Positions 16,513-24,039 of a stretch of 34,599 bases of DNA are shown one piece after another (position 1 is the first letter of the stretch; each line of letters begins with the position of its first letter). The DNA lies in NCBI RefSeq assembly GCF_004009905.1, contig NZ_ML136890.1, forward strand, positions 1 to 34,599. Direction: 5' to 3'. Below the pieces are notes generated by a model that saw nothing but the letters and a program-made list of their open reading frames with translations, made no database searches and was not told the origin of the DNA. A program made the position numbers and the translations under genes. Origin of the DNA: Lactobacillus xujianguonis. GTDB taxonomy: Bacteria; Bacillota; Bacilli; Lactobacillales; Lactobacillaceae.

Positions 16513-16606
16513 AGGAAAGAAGCTAACGAGTGCCAGTCGTTAACTCCATTTGTAACTCAGAATGACTAGATTGTTTGGCTAACCTTTGTGGTTAGCTTTT
16601 TCTTTT
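16513..16606 (+). ncRNA. candidate small RNA or transcription attenuator
   Basis: An RNA of about 90 nt can be drawn from the promoter at 16478-16506 to a terminator. A first hairpin pairs AGCTAACGA (16521-16529) with TCGTTAACT (16537-16545). The last hairpin pairs GCTAACC (16578-16584) with GGTTAGC (16590-16596), followed by TTTTTCTTTT. Because the 5' piece AAGCTAAC (16520-16527) is also complementary to GTTAGCTT (16591-16598), an alternative fold would destroy the terminator. That is the logic of an attenuator or riboswitch. The flavoprotein gene starts 119 nt further on. No known riboswitch class is recognised. Confidence 0.45.
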
Positions 16607-16679
16607 GCTATTCTAATAAAAATATTCTATTAAATAATAAAAATAAATTTATTTTTTGAAAGAGATATTCAAGATATAA

Positions 16680-16693
16680 TGAAAGCGATTTAA
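16680..16693 (+). promoter_or_regulatory. candidate cre (CcpA) site before the flavoprotein gene
   Basis: TGAAAGCGATTTAA, preceded by A, matches the cre consensus WTGNAANCGNWNNCW except for one base. It overlaps the last base of a TATAAT (16675-16680), 32 nt before the start codon, a position that gives repression in the presence of sugar. Confidence 0.55.
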
Positions 16694-16724
16694 TGATTGA
16701 TTTAACTGAAAGGAATAGAGTTTT

Positions 16725-18494
16725 ATGACCAAGAAAACTATTAAAGCACAAGCCGATGGCCGTAACGGTGAGATCGATTTTGATATTAATGTTGATGACA
16801 ATCAAATAAAGGATATAACTGTAACCAAGAGTTCTGAAACACCTGCAATTTTTAATCAAGCTTTTGGTAAATTGAAGAACAATATTATTGAAAACCAAAG
16901 TTTTGATGTTGATGCAATTTCTGGTGCATCTTTGATGACTCAAGCCATGCTTGACTCAGGTAAGAAGGCCTTAGAAGAGGAAAATATCAAGCCAGAAGCT
17001 AAAAAAGAAAATACTGAATACGAGAAGAAAGAACTTGATGTTGATGTGGCAGTCATTGGATCAGGAATGGCTGGATTGATGGCTGCTAGTCGCGCTCTTT
17101 CTATGGGCAAACGAGTTGTTGTTTTAGAAAAGAATGGTTACTTAGGTGGAGCTACTATTTTAAACGGATCTAATGTTGTCGGAACTGGTTCAAAAGTTTC
17201 AGCTAAGTTATTTGGCGATGAAGCTAAGAAGGATTCACCTAAGAGACTTGTAAACGACATTACACGAGAAAGTCGTGGTACAAACTACCCAATGCTTTCT
17301 AATTTATTAGCAAACAATATTGGTAAAGCCGTTGACTTTATTACTTCTTTTGCTGATCTAACTTATCAAAAAGCCGAAACTCAAACAATTGAACATAGCG
17401 TTGATCGTCAGATTGAAATGCCATCTGAAAGTTCATATGAATTAATTACTAAAGTGGCAAAGGCATTTGAAGAAAAAGGCGGTCAAATTTTACTTGATGC
17501 TCGCGTGGAAAAATTAAATAAAGATCAAAATGGAAAACTTGTTTCATTGGTTGCAAATGGTAAACACCAAGAAGTTACTGTAACTTTCAAATCATTAGTC
17601 TTAGCTGCCGGTGGTTGGGGTGCCCGTGATTATAAGGCCCACAAGACCGATATTCCATATTATGGTCCAATGACCTCAACTGGTGATTACTTCAATTTTG
17701 CTAAGGATATGAACTTAGTTACTAGAAACCTTGATTGGTACAAGGTGTATCCACACGGCTTGGAAGTTGAACCAGGGATTGCTAAGTTAACCACTTACTC
17801 AACTAAAGAAGTTACCGATATGGGAGCTATCTTTGTAAATCACGCTGGTAAGCGAATTGTTAATGAATCTGCACCTTACACTCACTTTAGAGATGCCATC
17901 GCAGCTCAAAAGGACAAGGTTGCCTACATTATCATGGATCAAAAGATGTGGGATCGTTTCTACGAATTGATGCTTAAGTATGGTTTCAATAAAGACGAAG
18001 TGCAAGGGTTCTTTGATCTTGATGGTAAGAAGAGTCCAGTATTAGTTAAAGGTGATTTACAAACAGTTGCTGACAAGGCTGGTATTGATTACAAGACATT
18101 GCAAGAAACTTTAGATAATTATCAAGCAGATGTTAAAGCAAAGTATGATCCTGAATTTGGTAGAGATGCGAAGTTTTTACACCCTTATGAAGGTGATACT
18201 TATTACGTTATTGAACAAAAGTTACGTTTCTGCACAACTCTTGGTGGTTATGAAATTAATGCTCAAATGCAGCTTTTAGATACAGAAATGCAACCAGTTC
18301 CTAACTTCTATGCAGCAGGTGAAATTGTTGGTGGTGCAAACGGTCATGATTCAATGCCAAGCATGATGAATTCTTGGTCATATGCTTCTGGATTTGTAGC
18401 CGGAACAGTCGCAGCTGATAACTCAAACTACAATTTTGATGAAAGTTCTAAAGCAGAAGATAGTGATGCGGTATCAGGAGCTTCAGAAGCTTAG
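16725..18494 (+). CDS. FMN-binding/FAD-dependent enoate reductase-like flavoprotein
   Basis: A 589-aa cytoplasmic flavoprotein without signal peptide. Residues 1-90 form an FMN_bind domain with the flavinylation motif DAISGAS (63-69), where Ser69 would carry covalent FMN; ApbE would be needed and is not in this window. Residues 105-580 form a FAD_binding_2 domain with GSGMAGLMAASRA (112-124) and the AAGEIVGG region. The architecture is that of fumarate, urocanate and cinnamate reductases. By eye, however, the substrate residues of fumarate reductase FccA are absent: Arg402 aligns with Tyr385, the HHTMGG histidine is replaced in CTTLGG (503-508), and the RLGGN arginine is replaced in NGHDSMPSMMNS. 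Its neighbours deal with shikimate-type acids, so a cyclohexene carboxylate is a plausible acceptor. It forms an operon with the next MFS gene. Confidence 0.88.
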   Translation: MTKKTIKAQADGRNGEIDFDINVDDNQIKDITVTKSSETPAIFNQAFGKLKNNIIENQSFDVDAISGASLMTQAMLDSGKKALEEENIKPEAKKENTEYEKKELDVDVAVIGSGMAGLMAASRALSMGKRVVVLEKNGYLGGATILNGSNVVGTGSKVSAKLFGDEAKKDSPKRLVNDITRESRGTNYPMLSNLLANNIGKAVDFITSFADLTYQKAETQTIEHSVDRQIEMPSESSYELITKVAKAFEEKGGQILLDARVEKLNKDQNGKLVSLVANGKHQEVTVTFKSLVLAAGGWGARDYKAHKTDIPYYGPMTSTGDYFNFAKDMNLVTRNLDWYKVYPHGLEVEPGIAKLTTYSTKEVTDMGAIFVNHAGKRIVNESAPYTHFRDAIAAQKDKVAYIIMDQKMWDRFYELMLKYGFNKDEVQGFFDLDGKKSPVLVKGDLQTVADKAGIDYKTLQETLDNYQADVKAKYDPEFGRDAKFLHPYEGDTYYVIEQKLRFCTTLGGYEINAQMQLLDTEMQPVPNFYAAGEIVGGANGHDSMPSMMNSWSYASGFVAGTVAADNSNYNFDESSKAEDSDAVSGASEA

Positions 18495-18527
18495 GAAGTG
18501 TTAGAAATATAGATGGAGGACAGAAAG

Positions 18528-19727
18528 ATGAAGAGTAACAGGTCAAATCCGAGATATCGCCGCTTGTCATTTTCCCTTTATCTTAATTATGTTGTACATG
18601 GTTTTGGCTTGCTGATTTTAGCACAGAACATGTCAGCGTTAAGTAAAGCGTGGAATGTTCCATTAGCGGTGGTTTCATACGTAATCTCTGGAGTGGGAAT
18701 TGGTCGATTACTTGCTTATTTGATAACTGGTTATTTTTCCGATAAGTTAAGTCGAAAATTCTTCGTCTATTTAGGCATGGCTTGTTACTTCATCTTTGCT
18801 GTGGGAATTCCATTCTCTAAATCTATTCCTTTATCTTATTTCTTTGCTATTTTGGCAGGGGTTGCAAATTCTGCTTTAGATGCAGGTACTTACACAACGT
18901 TTGTTGAAATGGCTAATGGTAATGGACGATACAATGTTTTGATTAAAGCTGTTGCTTCAATTGGTGAGTTTATTATTCCACTGTTAGTCAGCATGTTTGC
19001 TAATCTTCATGCCTGGTATGGTTGGAGCTTCATGGTCATGGCTGCTTTGTTAATTATTAATGCAATTTTGCTTTTACCATTAAAGTTTCCGAAACATTAT
19101 GAAGCTGAAAGCACAGAAAAAGAAAGTAAAGAAACAAAAGCTCAGGGTAAGAAACTCGTTACGACTGTTCTGTTTGTTATTTATGGTTATCTTTCCATGG
19201 CGTTGATGATTTGGTACACTCAATGGATTACTTTATTTGGAAATCAAACTCATGGCTTTAGTAACCTGCAAAGTCACTTTCTTTTATCTTTGTATAGTAT
19301 CGGATCAATCATTGGTGTTTTGCTTTTGTTTGTACTGTTAGGTAGAAATGTTTCTGAAACGGGGATTATGATAGCAATGAATGTTATTGCTACTTTATCA
19401 CTAGCAGTTTTAATCTTTACTCAAAATGTCCATCTTTCAGAAATAGCTAGCTTTATGTTTGGTTTCAGTGCCGCTAGCGGCGTTATGCAGACAGGGCTAA
19501 CTGCGTTTATGCGACTTTACCCAAGTCGGCGTGGATTAGTGACAGGTGTCTTTTATTTCTTTGGCGCCATTGCCTCCTTTACTGTACCAATCATTACAGG
19601 AGTTTTATCTAAGCAAAGCATTGGTTTAGCATTTGGTGCTGATATAGTAATTGGTTTAATTGCATGCGTTGTTGTCACGTTGATTGCAATTTTAATGCGT
19701 AAAGTTGATCATTTACCAGAAAAATAA
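18528..19727 (+). CDS. MFS transporter 1, possible quinate/shikimate carrier
   Basis: A 399-aa, twelve-segment major facilitator. ATG 18528 is the start because GGAGGA (18515-18520) is 7 nt upstream. The loop after TM2 holds GYFSDKLSRKFF, a version of the MFS signature GxxSDKxGRK. A charged central loop (about residues 183-203, HYEAESTEKESKET) separates the halves. It is clearly paralogous to the transporter at 21908 (shared YLNYVVHG/YFNYFVHG, YFIF.VGI.FSK and ILAG.AN). It lies 33 nt after the flavoprotein gene and ends at the terminator 19733-19780. The substrate is inferred from context. Confidence 0.85.
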   Translation: MKSNRSNPRYRRLSFSLYLNYVVHGFGLLILAQNMSALSKAWNVPLAVVSYVISGVGIGRLLAYLITGYFSDKLSRKFFVYLGMACYFIFAVGIPFSKSIPLSYFFAILAGVANSALDAGTYTTFVEMANGNGRYNVLIKAVASIGEFIIPLLVSMFANLHAWYGWSFMVMAALLIINAILLLPLKFPKHYEAESTEKESKETKAQGKKLVTTVLFVIYGYLSMALMIWYTQWITLFGNQTHGFSNLQSHFLLSLYSIGSIIGVLLLFVLLGRNVSETGIMIAMNVIATLSLAVLIFTQNVHLSEIASFMFGFSAASGVMQTGLTAFMRLYPSRRGLVTGVFYFFGAIASFTVPIITGVLSKQSIGLAFGADIVIGLIACVVVTLIAILMRKVDHLPEK

Positions 19728-19732
19728 AAATG

Positions 19733-19780
19733 AAAAAGCTGATTGATTTCATTGGTTAATGAAATACGATCAGCTTTTTT
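19733..19780. terminator. bidirectional terminator between MFS1 and lysR
   Basis: AAAAAGCTGAT (19733-19743) pairs with ATCAGCTTTTTT (19769-19780), and TTTCATT/AATGAAA extends the stem after a small internal loop. Runs at both ends let it stop both converging genes. Confidence 0.85.
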
Positions 19781-19784
19781 CTAC

Positions 19785-20711
19785 TTAAATTAAGATATTT
19801 TTGTCTAAATAATTTTCTTTACAATACTTACATACGAAGTCAAAAAAGAGTGACATTGAAGATGTCATGAAATGATTATTTTTAGTGATAGCAAATAATC
19901 TGTGATAATTTTTCTTTACATCAAGGTGAAGTAATTCAACTTGATCTTGAGCCAATTGTGGTAAATGAGGAATGATAGCCACACCAAAATTCCAGTGTAC
20001 AAATCCGATGATTGTGTGATCTTCAATTGCTTCGATTCTTACATTTGGGTTTAGACCTTCATTAGTAATTATATCTTCAATAGTAGGGCGCAGACCACTT
20101 TGCTCTGAATAAGCAATTAATGGATACTGAAGTAATTGCTTTAAAGTGACACTGTCACCATTTTGTTTACCAAGTGGGTGATGAGGTGGAACGGCAGCCA
20201 TGATTTCTTGATTAACAATATGGGTTAGATTAATTTGATTATTATTCTTGAGGTTTCTAGGTTCAGAAGAGAAAACGATATCTAATTTATCGTCAAGTAA
20301 ATCATGAACTAATTCGTCAGTTGTTCCTTGTTTAAAAGAAAATGTAACTTGATTGTGTTGCGGATCTTTAAGAAACTGCCTTACAATCTCTGGCACAATA
20401 TTTTGTCCCATGGTGAAAGTAAAGCCAAGGTTGATGTGACCCTTGTTAACGTTTAAAAGCTCTGCAATATATTCAGATCCTTTATTTAATTCACCGAGGC
20501 CTTCTTTGACGTATTTAAGATAAATCTTTCCATAATTAGTTAGTTTGATATTCCGCCCATCTTTTTCGAATAATGGCACACCTAACTCTTCTTCAAGGTT
20601 GTTAATTGCATATGAAAGAGAGGGCTGGGAAATTCCTAATTCTTCTGCAGCTTTTGCCATATGTTCTGTTTTGGCTAGAACCATAAAGAATTCTAAATGA
20701 CGTAGATTCAT
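19785..20711 (-). CDS. LysR-family transcriptional regulator
   Basis: A 308-aa regulator with the N-terminal winged helix (MNLRHLEFFMVLAKTEHMAKAA, then LGISQPSLSYAINNLEEELG at about 25-44) and a C-terminal effector domain. It is divergent from the AroE-type gene with a 158-nt gap that holds a T-N11-A box and a cre site. This is the standard arrangement for a LysR activator responding to a pathway metabolite; shikimate or quinate is the natural guess. Segment boundaries were judged by eye. Confidence 0.9.
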   Translation of the reverse strand: MNLRHLEFFMVLAKTEHMAKAAEELGISQPSLSYAINNLEEELGVPLFEKDGRNIKLTNYGKIYLKYVKEGLGELNKGSEYIAELLNVNKGHINLGFTFTMGQNIVPEIVRQFLKDPQHNQVTFSFKQGTTDELVHDLLDDKLDIVFSSEPRNLKNNNQINLTHIVNQEIMAAVPPHHPLGKQNGDSVTLKQLLQYPLIAYSEQSGLRPTIEDIITNEGLNPNVRIEAIEDHTIIGFVHWNFGVAIIPHLPQLAQDQVELLHLDVKKNYHRLFAITKNNHFMTSSMSLFFDFVCKYCKENYLDKNILI

Positions 20712-20743
20712 AAAAATAACCTCGATTCTAAAAAATTTTTCGG

Positions 20744-20760
20744 TTACAAGTAAATCATAA
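20744..20760. promoter_or_regulatory. candidate LysR binding box (T-N11-A)
   Basis: TTACAAGTAAATCATAA reads as TTA, 11 nt, TAA, the classic LysR half-dyad. It lies between the two divergent genes, 33 nt from lysR and 110 nt from the AroE-type gene. The motif is short and the region AT-rich. Confidence 0.35.
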
Positions 20761-20805
20761 AAGAATTTAATGAATAAAACAATTTTACTTTATTTATCCA
20801 GTATT

Positions 20806-20820
20806 ATGCAAGCGGTACCA
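20806..20820 (+). promoter_or_regulatory. candidate cre (CcpA) site before the AroE-type gene
   Basis: ATGCAAGCGGTACCA fits the cre consensus WTGNAANCGNWNNCW at every defined position. It overlaps the end of a TATTAT (20802-20807) that could be the -10 box, so catabolite repression is expected. Confidence 0.6.
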
Positions 20821-20869
20821 TATAGATGAATTGAGAAATGAATAACATTTTTTAAGAGGAGAACATAAA

Positions 20870-21823
20870 ATGACAGAAGATAGTAGAAGTAACAAAATCG
20901 AAGACATTAAGATTACCGGATTAGATGGTAAGCCAATTACCGGTTGGCTTGATGGTCACACAATTTTAGTAGGTTTAATGGCCTACCCAATTCGTCACTC
21001 AATGTCACCAACAATGCACAACAATTCCTTTGCCAAGTTAGGTTTAAACGGTGCTTACCTTTGCTTTGAAATTGGCAATGACAAGCTTGAAGGAGCAGTT
21101 AATGCAATTCGTACTTTAGATATGCGTGGATCAAATGTTTCAATGCCTAACAAGAAGGAAGTTATCAAGTACTTGGATAAGCTTTCTCCAGCTTCAGAAA
21201 TGTGTGATGCAGTAAACACTATTGTTAACGACCATGGTACTTTAACTGGTTACACTACTGATGGTATCGGTTTTGTTCAATCACTTAAAGATGAAGGCAT
21301 CTCAATTAAGGATAAGGTTATGACCTTAGCTGGTGCCGGTGGTGCTGCTACTCCAATTGCAGTTCAATCAGCTCTTGATGGTGTTAAGGAAATTAGAATC
21401 TTCAATATCCAAGATGACAAGTGGGCTCAAGCTGAAAAGAACGTTAAGACTATTCAAGAAAAGACTGACTGTAAAGTTTCCTTGACCGACTTAGCTGATC
21501 AAGATGCCTTCAAGAAGTCAATTGCTGAATCAGACATTTACTGTGATGCTACTGGTGTAGGGATGAAGCCACTTGAAGACATGACTTTAGTTGAAGACCC
21601 ATCATGGTTCCACAAGGACATGGTTGTCTTTGATACTGTTTATGCACCAAGAACTACTAAGTTAATGAAGGTTGCTCAAAAGGCTGGTGTTAAGCACGTC
21701 TTTGATGGTATCGGCATGATGATTGAACAAGGTGCTGCTTCATTCAAACTTTGGACCGGTAAGGATATGCCAACTGACTACATTCGTGAAATTATGTTCT
21801 CAGATGAAGAAAAGAATAAGTAA
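20870..21823 (+). CDS. aroE: shikimate/quinate dehydrogenase (AroE/YdiB family)
   Basis: This oxidoreductase interconverts shikimate and 3-dehydroshikimate, and possibly quinate and 3-dehydroquinate. At 317 aa it exceeds biosynthetic AroE (about 270-290 aa), with about 30 extra N-terminal residues. Substrate residues are in RHSMSPTMHN (Ser44 and Ser46), catalytic Lys95 is in NVSMPNK, and Asp131 is in TTDGIGF. The nucleotide loop is AGAGGAATPIA. After the second strand the sequence is FNIQDDKW, not the NRT/NRTxxR that grips the phosphate of NADP, which suggests NAD as in YdiB-like catabolic enzymes. The RBS GAGGAG is strong. Linked AroD and two transporters support a catabolic or redox role rather than aromatic amino acid synthesis. 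Confidence 0.9.
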   Translation: MTEDSRSNKIEDIKITGLDGKPITGWLDGHTILVGLMAYPIRHSMSPTMHNNSFAKLGLNGAYLCFEIGNDKLEGAVNAIRTLDMRGSNVSMPNKKEVIKYLDKLSPASEMCDAVNTIVNDHGTLTGYTTDGIGFVQSLKDEGISIKDKVMTLAGAGGAATPIAVQSALDGVKEIRIFNIQDDKWAQAEKNVKTIQEKTDCKVSLTDLADQDAFKKSIAESDIYCDATGVGMKPLEDMTLVEDPSWFHKDMVVFDTVYAPRTTKLMKVAQKAGVKHVFDGIGMMIEQGAASFKLWTGKDMPTDYIREIMFSDEEKNK

Positions 21824-21859
21824 AATTTTCTAATTTAATTATCGAAAAATATTGTTTAA

Positions 21860-21892
21860 CCTCTTGTAGGTATCTTGCTACAAGAGGTTTTT
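21860..21892 (+). terminator. terminator/attenuator between aroE and MFS2
   Basis: A perfect 10-bp stem pairs CCTCTTGTAG (21860-21869) with CTACAAGAGG (21878-21887) and is followed by TTTTT. It ends only 4 nt before the RBS of the next gene, so it can lower transcription into MFS2 and aroD or mark a processing point. Confidence 0.75.
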
Positions 21893-21907
21893 CAAAAGGA
21901 GAATGAA

Positions 21908-23113
21908 ATGAAAAATAAGTATACGCCAACGGCGCTAGCCTTGTACTTTAACTACTTCGTTCACGGTATGGGTGTAATTATCCTATCGCAAAATGCCACA
22001 GCCTTAGCTCATCAATGGGGTACTACTGTTACAGGAGCATTAGCAGTTGTTTCAGCACTTGGTGTTGGGAGAATTATTAACTTGTTAATTTCAGGTATTT
22101 TATCTGATAAGTTTGGTAGAAAGCCATTTGTTCAATTAGGTATTGCAACTTACTTTATTTTCTTCGTAGGTATTCTATTTTCTAAGAATGTAGTTGTTGC
22201 TTATATCTTAGGTATCTTAGCTGGGATGGCTAACTCATTCCTTGATACTGGTACTTATCCTGGCTTGATGGAAATCTATCCTAATGCAAAGGGTACTTCA
22301 AACGTTATTTTGAAAGCCTTCATTTCTGCAGGTCAATTCTTACTTCCATTTATTGTTAGTGGTTTAGCTGCAGCAGGTTTATGGTATGGTTGGTCATTCT
22401 TGATCCCAGCAGCTATCTTAGTTATCACTTTCTTGTACTTCTTATTTGGTGGAGCTTTCCCAGATTCAAAGGCTGCTGCTGAAGCAGATGAAAAGAAGGA
22501 AGCTGCAGAAGAAGCCGTTAGTGGTTCTAAAGTTAAGAGTAACCTTTGGTTAGATGGTACTTTATTTATTATCTATGGTTACATTTCACAAGCTACTTTC
22601 TACTTAGTAAGTCAAATGTTGACTCAATATGGTCAAGAAGTTGGTCATATGGCACAAGGCGCAGCTCACTCACTTGTTTCTTGGTACTCACTCGGTTCAA
22701 TCATCTGTGTATTGTTGACTGCTGTTCTTGGTAAGAAGATTAGTGAAATTCAATTTGTTCCTGTTTATACTTTAGGTGCATTTATTTCAATCTTATTAAT
22801 GTGGATGTTCCCAACTAGTCCAGTTTTGATGGGAATCTTAGCTTTCTTAGTTGGATTCTTTGCAGCTGGTGGTGTAATGCAATTAGCATTAACAGTTATG
22901 GCAGATTTCTTCCCAGCTGGTAAAGGTACTGTAACTGGTTTCTTCTACACTGCAGGTTCAATTGCTTCATTTACTATTCCACTATTCATTGGCTGGATTG
23001 GTAACATGAGAAACGTTATGTTCTTCGACGTAATCGTTGCATTGATTGGTTTCATTGATACTGCTTTAATTGCAATTCGTTACAAGAAGTTATTTGGTAA
23101 ATTAGGTAAATAA
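21908..23113 (+). CDS. MFS transporter 2, possible quinate/shikimate carrier
   Basis: A 401-aa, twelve-segment major facilitator paralogous to MFS1 at 18528. ATG 21908 follows AAGGAGA by 5 nt; an upstream TTG lies inside the terminator hairpin and is not used. The loop after TM2 has GILSDKFGRKPF, a good MFS signature, and the central loop is charged (about 187-208, KAAAEADEKKEAAEEA). It sits between the AroE-type and AroD genes, which suggests import of their substrate or exchange of substrate for product with MFS1. Confidence 0.87.
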   Translation: MKNKYTPTALALYFNYFVHGMGVIILSQNATALAHQWGTTVTGALAVVSALGVGRIINLLISGILSDKFGRKPFVQLGIATYFIFFVGILFSKNVVVAYILGILAGMANSFLDTGTYPGLMEIYPNAKGTSNVILKAFISAGQFLLPFIVSGLAAAGLWYGWSFLIPAAILVITFLYFLFGGAFPDSKAAAEADEKKEAAEEAVSGSKVKSNLWLDGTLFIIYGYISQATFYLVSQMLTQYGQEVGHMAQGAAHSLVSWYSLGSIICVLLTAVLGKKISEIQFVPVYTLGAFISILLMWMFPTSPVLMGILAFLVGFFAAGGVMQLALTVMADFFPAGKGTVTGFFYTAGSIASFTIPLFIGWIGNMRNVMFFDVIVALIGFIDTALIAIRYKKLFGKLGK

Positions 23114-23130
23114 TTAGAGAGGTCATAACT

Positions 23131-23889
23131 ATGGCAACCGTAAAGATTAGAAATATTGTTTTAGGTGAAGGCTTACCTAAGATCGCTGTGCCTAATGTGG
23201 GCACTAATGAAGATGAAATCTTGGCATCGGCTAAGAAAATCGTTGCTGCTAAGCCTGACTTAATGGAATGGCGGATTGACTACGATACTACCGGTATTGA
23301 AGACAGTTCTAAGTTAATTGCCACTGCGAAGAAGTTAAGAGAAGCAGTTGGTGAATTACCAATTTTAGTTACTTTTAGAACTAAAAACGAAGGCGGCGTG
23401 CTGGAATTAAGTGAAGATAAGTATCTTGACTTAGTGCAAACGGTGATTGAACAGCGTTTGGGGGATGCCGTTGATATTGAGTTATTCCATGATGAACAAC
23501 GGGTGAAGGACTTGGTCAAACTTGCCCATGACTATAATGTCGTCGTCATCATGAGTAACCATGACTTTGAAAAAGTTCCTGCTAAGGACGTCATTGAATT
23601 CAGATTGAAGAAGATGGCAGAACTTGGTGCTGACGTGCCAAAATTAGCTTGCATGCCACACACCGCAGAAGATGTGTTGACTTTACTCAGTGCCACGACC
23701 GCTGCTAGTCATGTCATTGACAAGCCATTGATCACGATGGCCATGGGTGACTTGGGTAAAGTTAGCCGGGTAGCTGGACAAGTATTTGGCTCAAGCTTAT
23801 CCTTTGGTGCAGTAGGGCAGACTTCGGCACCAGGACAACTTTCAATTGAAGATCTGCGTCAAGCAGAATCTTGTTTGGAAGTTAAATAG
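23131..23889 (+). CDS. aroD: type I 3-dehydroquinate dehydratase
   Basis: This enzyme interconverts 3-dehydroquinate and 3-dehydroshikimate through a Schiff base. The 252-aa protein has the type I active site: Lys171 in VPKLACMPHT and His144 in MSNHDFEKVP, with the barrel start MEWRIDY (45-51). GAGAGG precedes the ATG. The gene joins the quinate branch to the shikimate branch in this cluster. A single biosynthetic role cannot be excluded, but the missing aroB, aroA and aroC genes nearby argue for a dedicated module. Confidence 0.93.
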   Translation: MATVKIRNIVLGEGLPKIAVPNVGTNEDEILASAKKIVAAKPDLMEWRIDYDTTGIEDSSKLIATAKKLREAVGELPILVTFRTKNEGGVLELSEDKYLDLVQTVIEQRLGDAVDIELFHDEQRVKDLVKLAHDYNVVVIMSNHDFEKVPAKDVIEFRLKKMAELGADVPKLACMPHTAEDVLTLLSATTAASHVIDKPLITMAMGDLGKVSRVAGQVFGSSLSFGAVGQTSAPGQLSIEDLRQAESCLEVK

Positions 23890-23929
23890 ATCGAAAATAT
23901 TATTGTTGAGTTTTTAGAAAACTAATTCC

Positions 23930-23966
23930 AAAAGGGCGATTGATCGAGAGGTCAGTCGCCCTTTTT
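23930..23966 (+). terminator. terminator after aroD
   Basis: AAAAGGGCGA (23930-23939) pairs with TCGCCCTTTTT (23956-23966), and TTGATC opposite GGTCAG extends the stem with wobble pairs. The T-run is included in the second arm. Confidence 0.85.
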
Positions 23967-23985
23967 ATGGGATTAAAAATTATAA

Positions 23986-24000
23986 TTATAATCATTATTA
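23986..24000 (+). promoter_or_regulatory. PerR/Fur-like box candidate
   Basis: TTATAATCATTATTA differs at one base from the Per box TTATAATNATTATAA. It lies 40 nt before the ATPase pseudogene inside an AT-rich dyad (ATTATAATC and GATTATAAT arms). Such AT-rich DNA gives chance matches easily. Confidence 0.3.
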
Positions 24001-24039
24001 TTACGATTATAATAATTAAGCAGGAGGCGAAAGCAAAAA

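Noticed and set aside
16608-16943. 111-aa minus-strand frame before and within the flavoprotein gene
   Set aside because: It overlaps the flavoprotein start, its control region and the cre site; no RBS and low-complexity hydrophobic text of an AT-rich antisense frame.
16725-18494. Annotation as fumarate reductase
   Set aside because: Cofactor domains fit but the fumarate-binding arginines and histidine are not found at their motifs, and the context points to shikimate-type acids.
23972-24019. AT-rich tract before the ATPase pseudogene as a repeat array or CRISPR leader
   Set aside because: It is a single imperfect dyad of AT-rich sequence with no regularly spaced repeats; no CRISPR array, tRNA, rRNA or insertion sequence was seen anywhere in the window.
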